From Deltaproteobacteria bacterium (GTDB taxonomy: Bacteria; Myxococcota_A; Polyangia; Polyangiales; JADJMO01): DNA of 64,000 bases. Under the pieces are notes generated by a model, which ran no database searches, was not told the origin of the DNA, and worked only from the letters and a program-made list of their open reading frames with translations. The position numbers were made by a program, and so were the translations under genes. Below, in pieces: positions 1 through 8,989 of this stretch (its first letter is position 1; every line of letters begins with the position of its first letter). Location: NCBI GenBank assembly GCA_025363655.1, contig JANYDK010000121.1, positions 62,001-126,000 on the forward strand, written 5' to 3'.

Positions 1-122
1 GCCGGGCGGTCCGGCTGTATAACTCGGCTATGCAACTCGGCCGGCGGCCCTGCCGGAGGGTGGATGTGGCCGCCCAATACCCATGATCCCATCGGAGCTT
101 CTCGGATGCTCCACAGTCCCCC

Positions 123-538
123 ATGAACCACCAGCCGATGAAGCTCGCCCTCTCCGTTCGCGTGACCAACACGCAAGACGGCACTGTGCTCGACCGCATC
201 TTCGACAGATTCCCAGTCCGCATCGGGCGAAGCGGGCTCAACGACCTGGTCCTCGACTTCGGCTTCGTTTCCAACTTCCACGCCGCCATCGAGCGCAACG
301 ATCAGATGACGACCTCGATGGTTCCGCGCAGCGGCGTCGACACTTCGAGGCAGTGTTGAAGGTCGAGCACGGCGGGGTGCTCAAGTACTTCGCGCCGGGA
401 GTGGGAGTGTTCGACAGCGCCGAACAGGTCTTGAAACATTCGTTTCAGACGCTCCTCTGGATGGAGTTCGTGCCAAACGCCGTAGACCCAAAGAAGTCAG
501 ACCGCTTCATTCGTCAAATCGTCACCAACTATCCGTGA
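123..538 (+). pseudogene. FHA-domain protein remnant, frameshifted
   Basis: The frame opening at ATG 123 encodes the N-terminal half of a forkhead-associated (phosphothreonine-binding) domain: a beta-strand-rich start, then FPVRIGRSGLNDLVL and a FVSNFHAAIE segment where FHA domains carry the conserved R-S-x-x-H-A type core. It stops after 78 codons, too short for an FHA fold. From about 341 a different frame continues with protein-like, GC-biased sequence (FEAVLKVEHGGVLKYFAPG to stop 536-538). The simplest reading is one gene that suffered an internal deletion with a frameshift. FHA proteins often pair with Ser/Thr kinases, and one lies at 6535-8154, but nothing links them directly. A sequencing error is possible. 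Confidence 0.5.
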
Positions 539-618
539 CGGAGGTGTTCTTGCGACGACGCCGATCCGTTCCTCAGCGACGCTCCCACGCACGTCTTGGA
601 GCTCAGCGCGTCTGCTCG

Positions 619-1305
619 ATGCATCTGCTCGTCCAACTCGTGGTCATCGTCGCGGCGTGCTCGCTACCACGGAAGGAAGAACCGTCGAGCGCGGAGACGC
701 GTCTCGTGGAAGAGCCGGCGACGCCGCGGCTGCCTTCGACGCCTGCGCGTGATCTTCCCGACTTGAAGGTCTCGACGTACATGCTCAAGGTCCACCTTCC
801 GTCGGGTGCGCTGGGCGCGAAGTACAAGCCGATCGACGAGGCCAAGATCGTTGGTTCCTCCATCTGGAGCTACCTCAACGGCATCGCCTATCCCCTCCTC
901 GATGGCGTGGAGCATTTTAGCTGGACGGGCGGCACGGACTTTTCGAGGTTCGAGGAAGGTAACGTCGCCTACCATCGCTACACGCGCTCGTACCGCGGGC
1001 TCGAGTCTTGGGAGACGTGCTTGTTGTTCATCTTGCGGGTTCCCCTCCTCGGCGACGAACGCACGAGGCCCCGACTCGAGGTCGTCAATCAGCTCGCCGA
1101 CGAGCACCTCATGTGGTCATTCCCCCCCTGGGATGGCCCGCACCGTTTCTTGCCGCTCGAGGCGCCCGACGAGTTCTCGACCAACCCAGCGGTGGAGCCG
1201 CCCTGGCTCTATCGCATCGACGCTGTGATTCGTGACGAGGCGTCGTACTTCATCTTGGGGAAGGAGAGCTCGTTTGGTCTGGGACGCGAGCAGTTTTGCT
1301 TTTGA
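619..1305 (+). CDS. putative lipoprotein of unknown function
   Basis: This 228-residue protein begins with a short lipoprotein signal peptide, MHLLVQLVVIVAACS, with the lipobox VAAC giving an acylated Cys at about residue 15. The start at 619 is chosen because the in-frame upstream codons encode arginine-rich sequence that would spoil the signal peptide. The mature part has a Pro/Glu linker followed by a compact domain with aromatic residues (WSYLNGIAYPLL, FSWTGGTDFSRF) and no motif I recognise. It is presumably anchored in the envelope. It follows the FHA remnant directly and converges on the TPR gene at 1461-2624. Confidence 0.7.
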   Translation: MHLLVQLVVIVAACSLPRKEEPSSAETRLVEEPATPRLPSTPARDLPDLKVSTYMLKVHLPSGALGAKYKPIDEAKIVGSSIWSYLNGIAYPLLDGVEHFSWTGGTDFSRFEEGNVAYHRYTRSYRGLESWETCLLFILRVPLLGDERTRPRLEVVNQLADEHLMWSFPPWDGPHRFLPLEAPDEFSTNPAVEPPWLYRIDAVIRDEASYFILGKESSFGLGREQFCF

Positions 1306-1410
1306 AGCTCCAGTCGGCGCGCAAGGTGAAGTGGGCGGCCGAGAGCACGACATTTCCGGGGAAGAGGCCCGCCGTCGGCGCGCCATACCCGGGCGCACAA
1401 AAACGAAAAA

Positions 1411-1433
1411 GCCCGCACCTCTCGGCGGCGGGC
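1411..1433 (-). terminator. Rho-independent terminator of the TPR gene
   Basis: Read on the minus strand, GCCCGC and GCGGGC pair as a 6-bp GC stem around an 11-nt loop and are followed at once by TTTTTCGTTTTT. It lies about 28 nt beyond the stop codon of the minus-strand TPR gene (1461), the expected place for an intrinsic terminator. Confidence 0.8.
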
Positions 1434-1460
1434 CCTTTCACTTGGTGCCGGTGACTCGAC

Positions 1461-2624
1461 TCAGGCCTTGCCCTGTTGCGCAGTCGCTGCTTGCTGCTGC
1501 AGCTGCTGGAGGAACTTGCTGACGGCCTGCGCGCGCTCTTGCGCGAACGCCTTCACCTGCGCGTTCTCGGCGCGCACGAGCGTGTTGAGGAAGCGCGTGA
1601 CCTTCTCGATCTGACGCGACTGCCAGAGGCACTCGAAGTAGTTGTTGGCCAGACGCACGTCGGTGAGCATCTTCGTCTCGTGCGCGCGGAGGAGCTTCTC
1701 GACCTCGTCGAGGCGGTTCATCTGCCCGTAGATGGCCGAGAGGCAGAGGAGCGACATCGGGTCGTTGCTGTCGCGCTCGACGGCCTTCTTGGCGAAGACG
1801 AGGGCCTTCTCGCGCTCGGACTCTTCGTTGACGTACATGCCCTGGAGGGCGATGTACGGCGCCGCGTACTTCGAGTGCTTCTCGCCCTGGGCCAGCTCTT
1901 CCACGGCCTTTTCGGCCGCTTCGACGCCGCCGCCGTGCGTCTTGACGTGCTGGTAGAGAGCGACCCACGCGTCGAGGAAGTTGCCGGCGAGATCGAGCGC
2001 CTTGAGGATTTGCTCTTTCTCCTTCGCGCGATCTTCCTTGGCGTCGTAGACGCGGGCGAGGTGGAGGAGCGGAACCGGGCTCTCTTTGGCGAGGTTGGCG
2101 GCGCCCTTGAGCGTGCCCTCGGCCTTGTCGAACTTCTTCTGCTGCATCTGGACGACGCCGAGTGCGAGCCAGTCGTCGGCGTCACCGCCGCGGGCGACGA
2201 TCTTCCCGAGGACCTGCTCGGCCTTCTCGTGACGATTGTGCTTCATCAGCTCTTGCGCGTAGACGCGGGCGCGCTGCAGGTCGGTGTTGTCCTGCTTGTA
2301 CATGCCCTCGAGGCCGTTCAAGAGGTCTTCGACGCCGATGAGGACCGGACGACCTTCCTGGTCTTGCACCTGGACGGCGGGGCCGTTGAAGCCCATCAGC
2401 TTCCACATCTGCTCTTGCGTGAGCGCGACGGGACCGTCGACGAGGGGCTTGGGAAGCGGCTCGCCATCGGGGCCGATCGGAATCATCACCATCGCGCCGG
2501 GAGGAAGCTGGCCTCCCTGAAATGCGCTCGGCGGCGCCAGGATCGCTGCACCCGAGGGCTTGAAGCCATCGCCTGCGACCAATGATGCGCCGTTACCGCC
2601 CTGCCCTTGCTTCTCGTCCGCCAT
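1461..2624 (-). CDS. tetratricopeptide-repeat protein
   Basis: A 387-residue protein with no signal peptide. Residues 1-60 are Gly/Pro-rich and low in complexity; roughly 112-350 form successive TPR-type helix pairs (for example AEQVLGKIVARGGDADDWLA and AEGTLKGAANLAKESPVPLL), a scaffold for protein-protein contacts. The C-terminus is Gln-rich. The ATG at 2624 is used because codon bias and composition begin there. It stands alone on the minus strand with its own terminator, about 100 bp downstream of the OmpA/TSP3 gene. A cytoplasmic scaffolding role is inferred from fold alone; the partner is unknown. Confidence 0.75.
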   Translation of the reverse strand: MADEKQGQGGNGASLVAGDGFKPSGAAILAPPSAFQGGQLPPGAMVMIPIGPDGEPLPKPLVDGPVALTQEQMWKLMGFNGPAVQVQDQEGRPVLIGVEDLLNGLEGMYKQDNTDLQRARVYAQELMKHNRHEKAEQVLGKIVARGGDADDWLALGVVQMQQKKFDKAEGTLKGAANLAKESPVPLLHLARVYDAKEDRAKEKEQILKALDLAGNFLDAWVALYQHVKTHGGGVEAAEKAVEELAQGEKHSKYAAPYIALQGMYVNEESEREKALVFAKKAVERDSNDPMSLLCLSAIYGQMNRLDEVEKLLRAHETKMLTDVRLANNYFECLWQSRQIEKVTRFLNTLVRAENAQVKAFAQERAQAVSKFLQQLQQQAATAQQGKA

Positions 2625-2726
2625 GGGTCGTGTTCCTCCAAGCCAGCCGCGTGCATGTCCGCCAATTGGCGGGCGGGCAACCTAGCAACGAACCTGGCGC
2701 GGCGCGACCCCCCCGAATCAAGGGGC

Positions 2727-4574
2727 CTATTTCTTCGCGGCGCCTGGCGTTTCGACGGGATCGTCGGTGAGGCCGACCTCGCGGCGCGAGACGACGTGCA
2801 CGTTGCTCCCCTTGGCCGGCAGCTTCGGGTCCCACGTGACGGCGACGGCCGAGCCCCCGGTGTGCGCATAGCGGACGATGGCCTGCGCGAGGGCCTCGGC
2901 GCGTTGCATCGCCAGCTTGTTCGCTTCCTCGGTCTTGCTCTCGGGGCGAACGGAGACGTCGAGGCGGATGCCGGGGTGCGCGAGGATGAACCCAGCGAGG
3001 GCGCGGAGATCGCTCGCCGCTTCCTTCGCCGGCGTCGCGACGTCGAAGGTGAGTTTCCGAAGCAAGGCGACGCCCGGCTCGCCCGCGGTCGGCGGCAACT
3101 TGTCGTCGACGAGCGCGACGCCCTTCGCGAGCGGCTTTCCGTCCTTGGGTTGATCGACGCAGCCGTCTTCGTCGTCGACGCCGTTGAAGTTCTCGGGCTC
3201 GTTCGGGCAGTGATCGACGTCGTCGAGGAAGGTGTCGGCGTCGCTGTCGACCTCGGGGCAGCCGTCGTCGTCTTCGTAGCCGTTCACCGTCTCGGGCGCG
3301 TCGGGACACTTGTCGACGTCGTCGAGAATGCCGTCGCGATCGCGATCGGGCGGCAGCTTGCTCGCCGGCTCGGGACAGCCGTCGGCGTCGTCGATGCCGT
3401 CGAACGTCTCGGGCTCGTTCGGGCACTTGTCGTCGGCGTCGGCGACGTTGTCGCTGTCGGCGTCGGCAGGCGGACCGAGCTCGCCGCTGTCGGGTTTCTT
3501 CGCCGGCTCGTCTCCGCCCCCGGGACATCCAGGCTGCGGACCGCCCTTGTCGCCGGGGAGGCCGGGACACTCGTCGATCGAGTCGGGCACGCCGTCCTCG
3601 TCGTCGTCGATGATCACCGGCGCATAGGTGAGGCCGAGCACCACGCGCAGCTTGGGGAGGCCGATCGCGTCGACCAGCGCGGTTTCGGCGCCCATGAAGA
3701 GCGAGAGGTCTTGGTTGAATGCATAACGAATCGATGGACCAAAGAGCGCCGGCGAGACGCGCTTGTCGCTGAAGAGCTTGTTCGGCACCGCGCCGATTTC
3801 ACCGTGCGCTTCGAGCTGCCAGGTCCAGTGCCCGTTGGGATCGATGTCGCCGATGGCGCGCGGCCGGATGCCGAGGGTGATGCCCCAGGGGATCGAGTCG
3901 CCGATCGTCACGTCGCGCACGTCGTGCTGGTGCTGCCGCATGCGGTAACCAGCGACCACGGTGACGGCGAGGGTATGCACGTAGTCGTACGTGAGGAGGC
4001 CGCGGAGCTCGCTCGTCCAGCCGTCGTCAGCGACGAACGAGTGGCGATCGCCCGTCGGGAGCGAGAGGCGGAAGAGCGCCGCCACACCGAAGCCGCCGCT
4101 GAGCGCGTCTTTCGCGGGAGCGATGGCGACGGCCTTGGCGGTGAGCGTGATGTCGCCGATCGCTTGCATCGAGACGCTGCGACCGTCGGTGAGCGAGGTC
4201 GCGTTGCCGCCTTGCGCGAGGATCATCGGCGCGGTGATGCCGAGCGCCAGGCGCGATCCGATGCCGATGGCGATCGTCGGATCGAGGAGGAACTGCGGAC
4301 CGACGACGCGCGTCGTGGTGCCGTCGGCTTCGGTGTTCTTGAGTGAGGTGGTGGCGAACGTCGTGTAGAGATTCGCCTGCAGATTCCCCGGGCCCGGCGC
4401 GAGGAGGCCTTCCGTGGCGAGCGTTCCGGCCTTGTCGGTGGACGGGCGGAAGCTGCGCAAATCGACGCCGCTGACGTCGTCGGCGCGGGCGACTCGCGTC
4501 ACCCACGTCACGCCGATGAGCGAGACCATCGCCCCGGCGACGACTCCTACGTGCGTACGGAAGGCGGAGGGCAC
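2727..4574 (-). CDS. outer-membrane protein with thrombospondin type-3 repeats and OmpA-like C-terminus
   Basis: The start is the GTG at 4574: AAGGAG lies six bases upstream, and the first 31 residues form a signal peptide ending VARA. The 615-residue product has a membrane beta-barrel-like N-terminal half (about residues 40-310). Next come several calcium-binding thrombospondin type-3 repeats, such as DDDEDGVPDSIDECPG and DRDRDGILDDVDKCPD (about 3150-3615 on the DNA). The C-terminal region of about 110 residues resembles an OmpA peptidoglycan-binding domain but is degenerate. This order is typical of myxobacterial surface proteins. It starts 22 bp after the PEGA protein gene and is probably co-transcribed with it. 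A structural or adhesive envelope role is inferred. Confidence 0.8.
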   Translation of the reverse strand: MPSAFRTHVGVVAGAMVSLIGVTWVTRVARADDVSGVDLRSFRPSTDKAGTLATEGLLAPGPGNLQANLYTTFATTSLKNTEADGTTTRVVGPQFLLDPTIAIGIGSRLALGITAPMILAQGGNATSLTDGRSVSMQAIGDITLTAKAVAIAPAKDALSGGFGVAALFRLSLPTGDRHSFVADDGWTSELRGLLTYDYVHTLAVTVVAGYRMRQHQHDVRDVTIGDSIPWGITLGIRPRAIGDIDPNGHWTWQLEAHGEIGAVPNKLFSDKRVSPALFGPSIRYAFNQDLSLFMGAETALVDAIGLPKLRVVLGLTYAPVIIDDDEDGVPDSIDECPGLPGDKGGPQPGCPGGGDEPAKKPDSGELGPPADADSDNVADADDKCPNEPETFDGIDDADGCPEPASKLPPDRDRDGILDDVDKCPDAPETVNGYEDDDGCPEVDSDADTFLDDVDHCPNEPENFNGVDDEDGCVDQPKDGKPLAKGVALVDDKLPPTAGEPGVALLRKLTFDVATPAKEAASDLRALAGFILAHPGIRLDVSVRPESKTEEANKLAMQRAEALAQAIVRYAHTGGSAVAVTWDPKLPAKGSNVHVVSRREVGLTDDPVETPGAAKK

Positions 4575-4596
4575 GTTGGACTCCTTGGCCTTCGCA

Positions 4597-6423
4597 TCAG
4601 AAGGCGATCTTCGCGAAGAGCGTCGCCTGCGGGAGGATGGCGGTGCCCGTCGAAGTCTCGAGGTGCTGAATCTGGCCGATCGACTTGCCGCCGTAGGTCG
4701 GCGTCGCCAGCTTGCCGGTCGAGGGATCGTTGGCGGGCACCGGCGAGACGCGGAGCGCGTCGGGCGTCGCCTCGGCGACCATGATCGCGAGCCCGAGGCC
4801 GAGCCCGACCTCGAAGCGCGGGCCGAACGGATACGAGATGCGCACCTCGGGGATGAGGATGGGGATGGTCTTGCTCTGCGAGTAGGTGATTTCGTAGAGA
4901 TCGCGCGGGTCGGGCGGGAGATCGGTGCGGACCGTGCCGCCGCGCGTGCTGCGAATTTTTCCGAGGATGACGCCGCCGGTGAAGGCGCCCGCGAGGATGA
5001 AGGGGCGCTTGATGAACGCGTAGCTGGCGCCGATGCCGATGAAGAAGCCGCTGATGCGCTGCGTGTCGGTGACGTTGACCGGGAAGAGGACCTGGTGATC
5101 GCCCGGGAGCTGCGTGTCGCGCGTGACCTTCGAGGTGACGCTGACGTAGCCGGCCGAGACCTCGATGCCGAGCCCAGGCGCGACGTCGTAGCCCGCGCGC
5201 ACGCCGGCGAGGAAGCCGAACGGCGCCGAGTGGCTGGTGCACGCGTTGCCACAGTTGCTCTCGACCGCGCCGCCGAGCGACTTGCCGAACTCGAGCCCGC
5301 CGAAGACCGCGAACGAGAGCGGGAACGTGCGTCCCTTCGCCCAGAACGGCGAGTTCTCGTCGCGTTCGAGGGGGAGCTTGAGATCGGCCTTCTTGCCTTC
5401 GATGACCTCGAAGGTCTTGGTGAGGCCGAAGTAACCATCGGCGGAGACGTCGACTTTGTGCGAGCCGAGGCGAAGCGCGCCATCCCAAGCGCCCTGACCG
5501 ACGAGGACGCCGTCGAGGACGAGCACGCCGCTCGCGGGATCGGGCTCGATGTGTGCTTCGCCGCGAAGCTCTTCGGCGGTGAGACGGAGGACGGTCGTCT
5601 GATCGACGACGACCGCGGCCGCTGCCGGCTGCGTACCGAGCTTGCCTTCACCCTTGAGCACGACCGCGTGGTTGCCGGGCGAGGCTTGCCCGACGTACGG
5701 CGTGACGCCGACCTTGGCGCCGTCGACGTAGACGTCCATCGTCTTCCCGGAAGTCTCGACGACGCTGATTTTTCCGGACCGCGCGAGCGCCTCGAGGTTG
5801 GCCTCGATGGTCAGCGTCGCCTTGCCCGTGATCGGCTTGCTGAGCTCGAAGGGGAGATAGCCTTCCTTCGAGACGCGAATCGAGCGCGTGCCGGCGGAGA
5901 CGATGACCGGGCCGGGGAGCGGGGTCTTGCCCTTGTCTTTGCCGTCGATGACGACGGTGGCGCCGTCGACGTTGGACTTGATGACGAGGTAGGCGGTGAC
6001 CGCGCGCAGCTCTTCGATCGATTTCTTGACGTTGTCGGTCTCGGCCGGCGTCAGCTTGGCGGCGAACTCGGCGAGCACGGCCTCGTACATCGCCAGCGCC
6101 TCGTCGAAGCGCTTGAGCTCGCGGAGGCACGCGGCCGCGTTCTTCTTCGCGTTCTTGGTCGGCAAGAGCGCGATCGACGCGAGAAATTCCGCGTAGGCAG
6201 CGTCGAAGGAGTCGCTCTGCATGAGCTCGACGCCTTTGTTGAAGTGCTCGATCGCTTGCTTGCGCTTGTCCTCGTCGCTCGGCGCCGCCGATGCAGACGC
6301 CGAAGCCGCGGGGGCAGGCGCTTGGCCGAGGATGCCGACGTTGGGTGCGGCGATGACGAGCGCGGGAACGGCGAGCGTCGTCAGGACAATGGCAGTGGTG
6401 GCACGGAGGGTGTCTCGTCGCAT
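4597..6423 (-). CDS. TPR-PEGA-beta-barrel envelope protein
   Basis: This 608-residue protein has a signal peptide (to about residue 26, VIAAP) and an Ala/Ser linker. A TPR-like helical region at about 50-130 is followed by PEGA-type segments: GATVVIDGKDKGKTPLPG is a textbook example, with two further copies near 220-270 and 290-350. The last 250 residues alternate like a membrane beta-barrel and end in Phe (ATLFAKIAF), typical of outer-membrane proteins recognised by BamA. PEGA domains are common in myxobacterial surface proteins. The OmpA/TSP3 gene starts 22 bp after its stop, so the two probably form an operon. Function is unknown. Confidence 0.75.
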   Translation of the reverse strand: MRRDTLRATTAIVLTTLAVPALVIAAPNVGILGQAPAPAASASASAAPSDEDKRKQAIEHFNKGVELMQSDSFDAAYAEFLASIALLPTKNAKKNAAACLRELKRFDEALAMYEAVLAEFAAKLTPAETDNVKKSIEELRAVTAYLVIKSNVDGATVVIDGKDKGKTPLPGPVIVSAGTRSIRVSKEGYLPFELSKPITGKATLTIEANLEALARSGKISVVETSGKTMDVYVDGAKVGVTPYVGQASPGNHAVVLKGEGKLGTQPAAAAVVVDQTTVLRLTAEELRGEAHIEPDPASGVLVLDGVLVGQGAWDGALRLGSHKVDVSADGYFGLTKTFEVIEGKKADLKLPLERDENSPFWAKGRTFPLSFAVFGGLEFGKSLGGAVESNCGNACTSHSAPFGFLAGVRAGYDVAPGLGIEVSAGYVSVTSKVTRDTQLPGDHQVLFPVNVTDTQRISGFFIGIGASYAFIKRPFILAGAFTGGVILGKIRSTRGGTVRTDLPPDPRDLYEITYSQSKTIPILIPEVRISYPFGPRFEVGLGLGLAIMVAEATPDALRVSPVPANDPSTGKLATPTYGGKSIGQIQHLETSTGTAILPQATLFAKIAF

Positions 6424-6534
6424 CGTCGTAGCCTCGGTGGTGGGGCGCCGAGCTTTCGGCGCCTTCGCCGGGTCAGACTACTGCGATTGCGGCCGCGCCG
6501 GGCTTAGGAAAAGAGCGCGGGACCTCGCGCTGGA

Positions 6535-8154
6535 TCAACCGTCGAAGCTGCCTTCGATCGGCGGCTTCACCTTGGTGCCCGCAGGCTCGGCGGGTTTGCC
6601 GCCCGTCGGCGCTGCGCCTCCCGGCGTCGGAGCCGTGCTCGGCTTCGTTCCCGCCGTCGGCGGCTTGGCCGTCTGCTCGCCCTTTGCCAGGTCGATGCTG
6701 TCCGGCTGGAGGACGCCGTCGTCCATGAAGATCTTCTGCGCCAACAGCAGCTTGGAGCCGCCGGGCGCGTAGACGCTGACGATGAAAATGTCGCCGTAGG
6801 CGCCAGTGAGGTTCAGCTTGCCGTCGACGATGTTCGAGGTGACGTCGACCTTGCCGAGCTTGAGGACGGTGCCCTTCGGCACCTTCACCGTCAGGGCGGC
6901 CGTCATCTCCTTCGGCGCCGGCGGCGGCGACGGCGTCTTCGGCGGGTCTTCTTTCGGCTTGTCGTCTTTCGACGGGCTCGGCGCTTCTTTCGGCTTCGGA
7001 TCGGTCGAGTCGGTGGCCGGCGATTTCTTCGGCTCACCGCCGAGCTTGGTGGCCGCGAAGATGCCGCCGCCGACGAGCAAGAGGACGACCACCGCGACGC
7101 CGGCGATGAGGCCGCCGTTGGACTTCTTCGGCGACGTCGAGGCAGTGGTGCTCGCGCTCGAGACGCCCGCGACCGACGACGAGCCGCCCGTCGAGGCCCC
7201 GAAAGAAGCGCGCGGCGCCACGGTTCCACGCTGCGCATCGCCGACTCCCGTGAGGATGTCGGGCGTGATGACGGTCATTCCGCCGGTGAACGGCCGCAGC
7301 GCTTCGATCAGCGCGTTGCAGTTCTGGATGCGCTGGTTCACGTCGCGCGCGAGGCCGGCGTGGACGACGTGCGCGAGATCGGGCGGGACCCACGGCGCGA
7401 CGTCTTGCATCGGGCGGATGTCGCGCGAGCAGATGGCGAGGATGAGCCCGCCGAGCGTGTCGATGTCGCCCCAGGGCGTGACGCCCGAGAGCGCTTCGTA
7501 GAGGCACATGCAAAGCGACCAGACGTCGCTGCGGTGATCGACGTTCTTCGCGCCCTGCGCCTGCTCGGGCGACATGTAGAGCGGCGTGCCGAGCATCGAC
7601 CCGGTCTTGGTGAGCCCGGCGCCCTCGTTGCTCGCGAGCATGTCGGCGGAGTGCTTGGCGATGCCGAAGTCGAGGATCTTCACGACGGCGTCTCCGCTGT
7701 CGCGGATGGTCATGAAGATGTTCGCGGGCTTGATGTCGCGATGGATGATGCCCGACGCGTGCGCGCGGCCGAGACCGTTGGCGGCCTGGCTGATGACCCG
7801 CGCCGCGGCGATCGGATGGAGAGGTCCGACGCGGGCGATGGTGTGCTCGAGATCTTCCCCCTTGAGGAGCTCCATGATGATGAAGGGGAAGTGCGTCTCT
7901 GGATCGACGCCGGTGTCGTAGACCTCGACGATGTGCTCGCTCTCGATCGCCGCCGAGGCCTTGGCCTCTCGGAAGAAGCGAGCAGCGAGCTGCGGATCTT
8001 GCGCGAACTCGGCCTTGAGCAGGAGCTTGACCGCAAAGCGCTTGCCGAGGTGATTGCGCGCTTCGTAGACGGCGCCCATTCCGCCCTGTCCCAGCAGGCG
8101 AACGAGCTCGTACTTTTGGGCGAGGATACGGCCCTGAAGGTTCTGATCGGACAT
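6535..8154 (-). CDS. membrane-anchored Ser/Thr protein kinase
   Basis: This is a 539-residue eukaryotic-like kinase. It has a glycine loop GQGGMGAVY at residues 22-30, the ATP-binding Lys in FAVKLLL (K43), the catalytic loop HRDIKPAN (D140), the DFG triad (D162), and GTPLYMSPEQ in the activation segment. The catalytic domain ends near 275. A Ser/Ala-rich stretch leads to one transmembrane helix (GVAVVVLLLVGGGIF), then a Lys/Pro/Asp-rich linker and a small extracytoplasmic beta-rich domain that may sense a ligand. ATG 8154 is preferred because kinase homology starts about 14 residues in; no strong ribosome-binding site is visible. All catalytic residues are present, so it should be active. Its substrates are unknown. 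Confidence 0.92.
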   Translation of the reverse strand: MSDQNLQGRILAQKYELVRLLGQGGMGAVYEARNHLGKRFAVKLLLKAEFAQDPQLAARFFREAKASAAIESEHIVEVYDTGVDPETHFPFIIMELLKGEDLEHTIARVGPLHPIAAARVISQAANGLGRAHASGIIHRDIKPANIFMTIRDSGDAVVKILDFGIAKHSADMLASNEGAGLTKTGSMLGTPLYMSPEQAQGAKNVDHRSDVWSLCMCLYEALSGVTPWGDIDTLGGLILAICSRDIRPMQDVAPWVPPDLAHVVHAGLARDVNQRIQNCNALIEALRPFTGGMTVITPDILTGVGDAQRGTVAPRASFGASTGGSSSVAGVSSASTTASTSPKKSNGGLIAGVAVVVLLLVGGGIFAATKLGGEPKKSPATDSTDPKPKEAPSPSKDDKPKEDPPKTPSPPPAPKEMTAALTVKVPKGTVLKLGKVDVTSNIVDGKLNLTGAYGDIFIVSVYAPGGSKLLLAQKIFMDDGVLQPDSIDLAKGEQTAKPPTAGTKPSTAPTPGGAAPTGGKPAEPAGTKVKPPIEGSFDG

Positions 8155-8470
8155 CGCGCGTCTTCGGCCGCTCCGGGAGAGGTCTCTTGAGGGCTCATGA
8201 TCATGCGGGGGTCCCGGGCGAGCCGCAAGCCATGGCTTCACCACATCGTCCCCTTCCCGTGTCCCCGCGGTCGGCAGGGCCCCCGACCGAGTAGGGCGAG
8301 GGGGTGGGCAAAGGCCCGATTCCGCCCCAATGAGAGGGTGGAACGGGGCTCCGGCTCCCTGATCTAGACACCGCCACGATCCCCGAGTACACGCGCCGCG
8401 CGCCGACGCGTCCCCGCAGAAGCGCGCTCAAACCCCCGATTCGCGGTTTTTACGCCCCAAGGCTCCCTCC
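8155..8470. other. divergent intergenic region, kinase / ATP synthase
   Basis: This 316-bp non-coding stretch separates the kinase (minus) from the ATP synthase operon (plus) and must hold both promoters. I find no convincing -35/-10 pair or sigma-54 motif. The one clear structure is a perfect 7-bp inverted repeat, CGGTCGG (8268-8274) and CCGACCG (8283-8289), with an 8-nt loop and no U-tract, which could be an operator or an mRNA leader hairpin. No small ORF with a credible ribosome-binding site was found. Confidence 0.5.
8268..8289. repeat. 7-bp inverted repeat in the kinase/atp divergent region
   Basis: CGGTCGG and CCGACCG are exact inverted repeats around an 8-nt loop, about midway between the two divergent start codons. 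Lacking a T-tract it is unlikely to be an intrinsic terminator. Regulatory function is only a possibility. Confidence 0.35.
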
Positions 8471-8989
8471 ATGAGCTTCGACCTCGCTCGAGGCGGCGCC
8501 GTCGCCGCCACCTCTCTCTTCGACGCCGCCCTCACCGGTGGAACGTCCGGGAGCGCGGTGGACGTCGACATCAACTGGACGTTCCTCGCCCAGATCGCCC
8601 TCTTCCTCGTCCTCTTCGTCGTCCTCAAACCCCTCCTCTTCGATCCCCTCCTCCGCCTCTTCGAAGAGCGTGAGAAGCGCATCGCGGGTGCCAAGGCCGA
8701 GGCGACCGAGATGTACAAAGAGGCGGACGCCAAGATCGCCAAGTACGAGGAAGAGCTCGCGCTCGTGAAGCGCGCGGCCGGTGAAGAGCGCGACAAGCTC
8801 CGCGCCGAAGGCCAGCGCCAAGAGCAGGCGATCCTCGCCAAGGTCCGCAACGAGACCAACGCCTTGCTCGACGAAGGTCGCAAGAAGATCAGCGTCGACG
8901 GCGCTTCGCTCCGGCAAGAGCTCGACGTCGCGGCGCAGGCCTTGGCGCGCGAGATGGCCACCAGCGTGCTTGGCCGAGAGGTGCAGTGA
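8471..8989 (+). CDS. atpF: ATP synthase F0 subunit b (b'-like)
   Basis: A 172-residue peripheral-stalk subunit. It has one transmembrane helix (WTFLAQIALFLVLFVVLKPL, about residues 37-56) and a long charged coiled coil (about 60-165) that would dimerise with the second b subunit and reach subunit delta. The N-terminal 35 residues before the membrane helix are longer than usual. It is the first gene of the atp cluster, and its TGA overlaps the next ATG by one base (TGATG), suggesting translational coupling. Two adjacent b-type genes imply a heterodimeric stalk, as in phototrophs and some deltaproteobacteria. Which one is b and which b' cannot be settled here. Confidence 0.88.
   Translation: MSFDLARGGAVAATSLFDAALTGGTSGSAVDVDINWTFLAQIALFLVLFVVLKPLLFDPLLRLFEEREKRIAGAKAEATEMYKEADAKIAKYEEELALVKRAAGEERDKLRAEGQRQEQAILAKVRNETNALLDEGRKKISVDGASLRQELDVAAQALAREMATSVLGREVQ

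Noticed and set aside
3150-3615. Regularly spaced similar units that could be mistaken for a CRISPR or DNA repeat array
   Set aside because: They encode thrombospondin type-3 calcium-binding repeats; DNA units vary and are in frame.
2607-4346. 579-codon plus-strand frame opposite the OmpA/TSP3 gene
   Set aside because: Composition is shadow-like (Val/Glu/Arg/Asp), with no signal peptide or domain, and the minus-strand gene has clear motifs.
4414-6507. 697-codon plus-strand frame opposite the PEGA protein
   Set aside because: Antisense artefact of the GC-biased PEGA/barrel gene.
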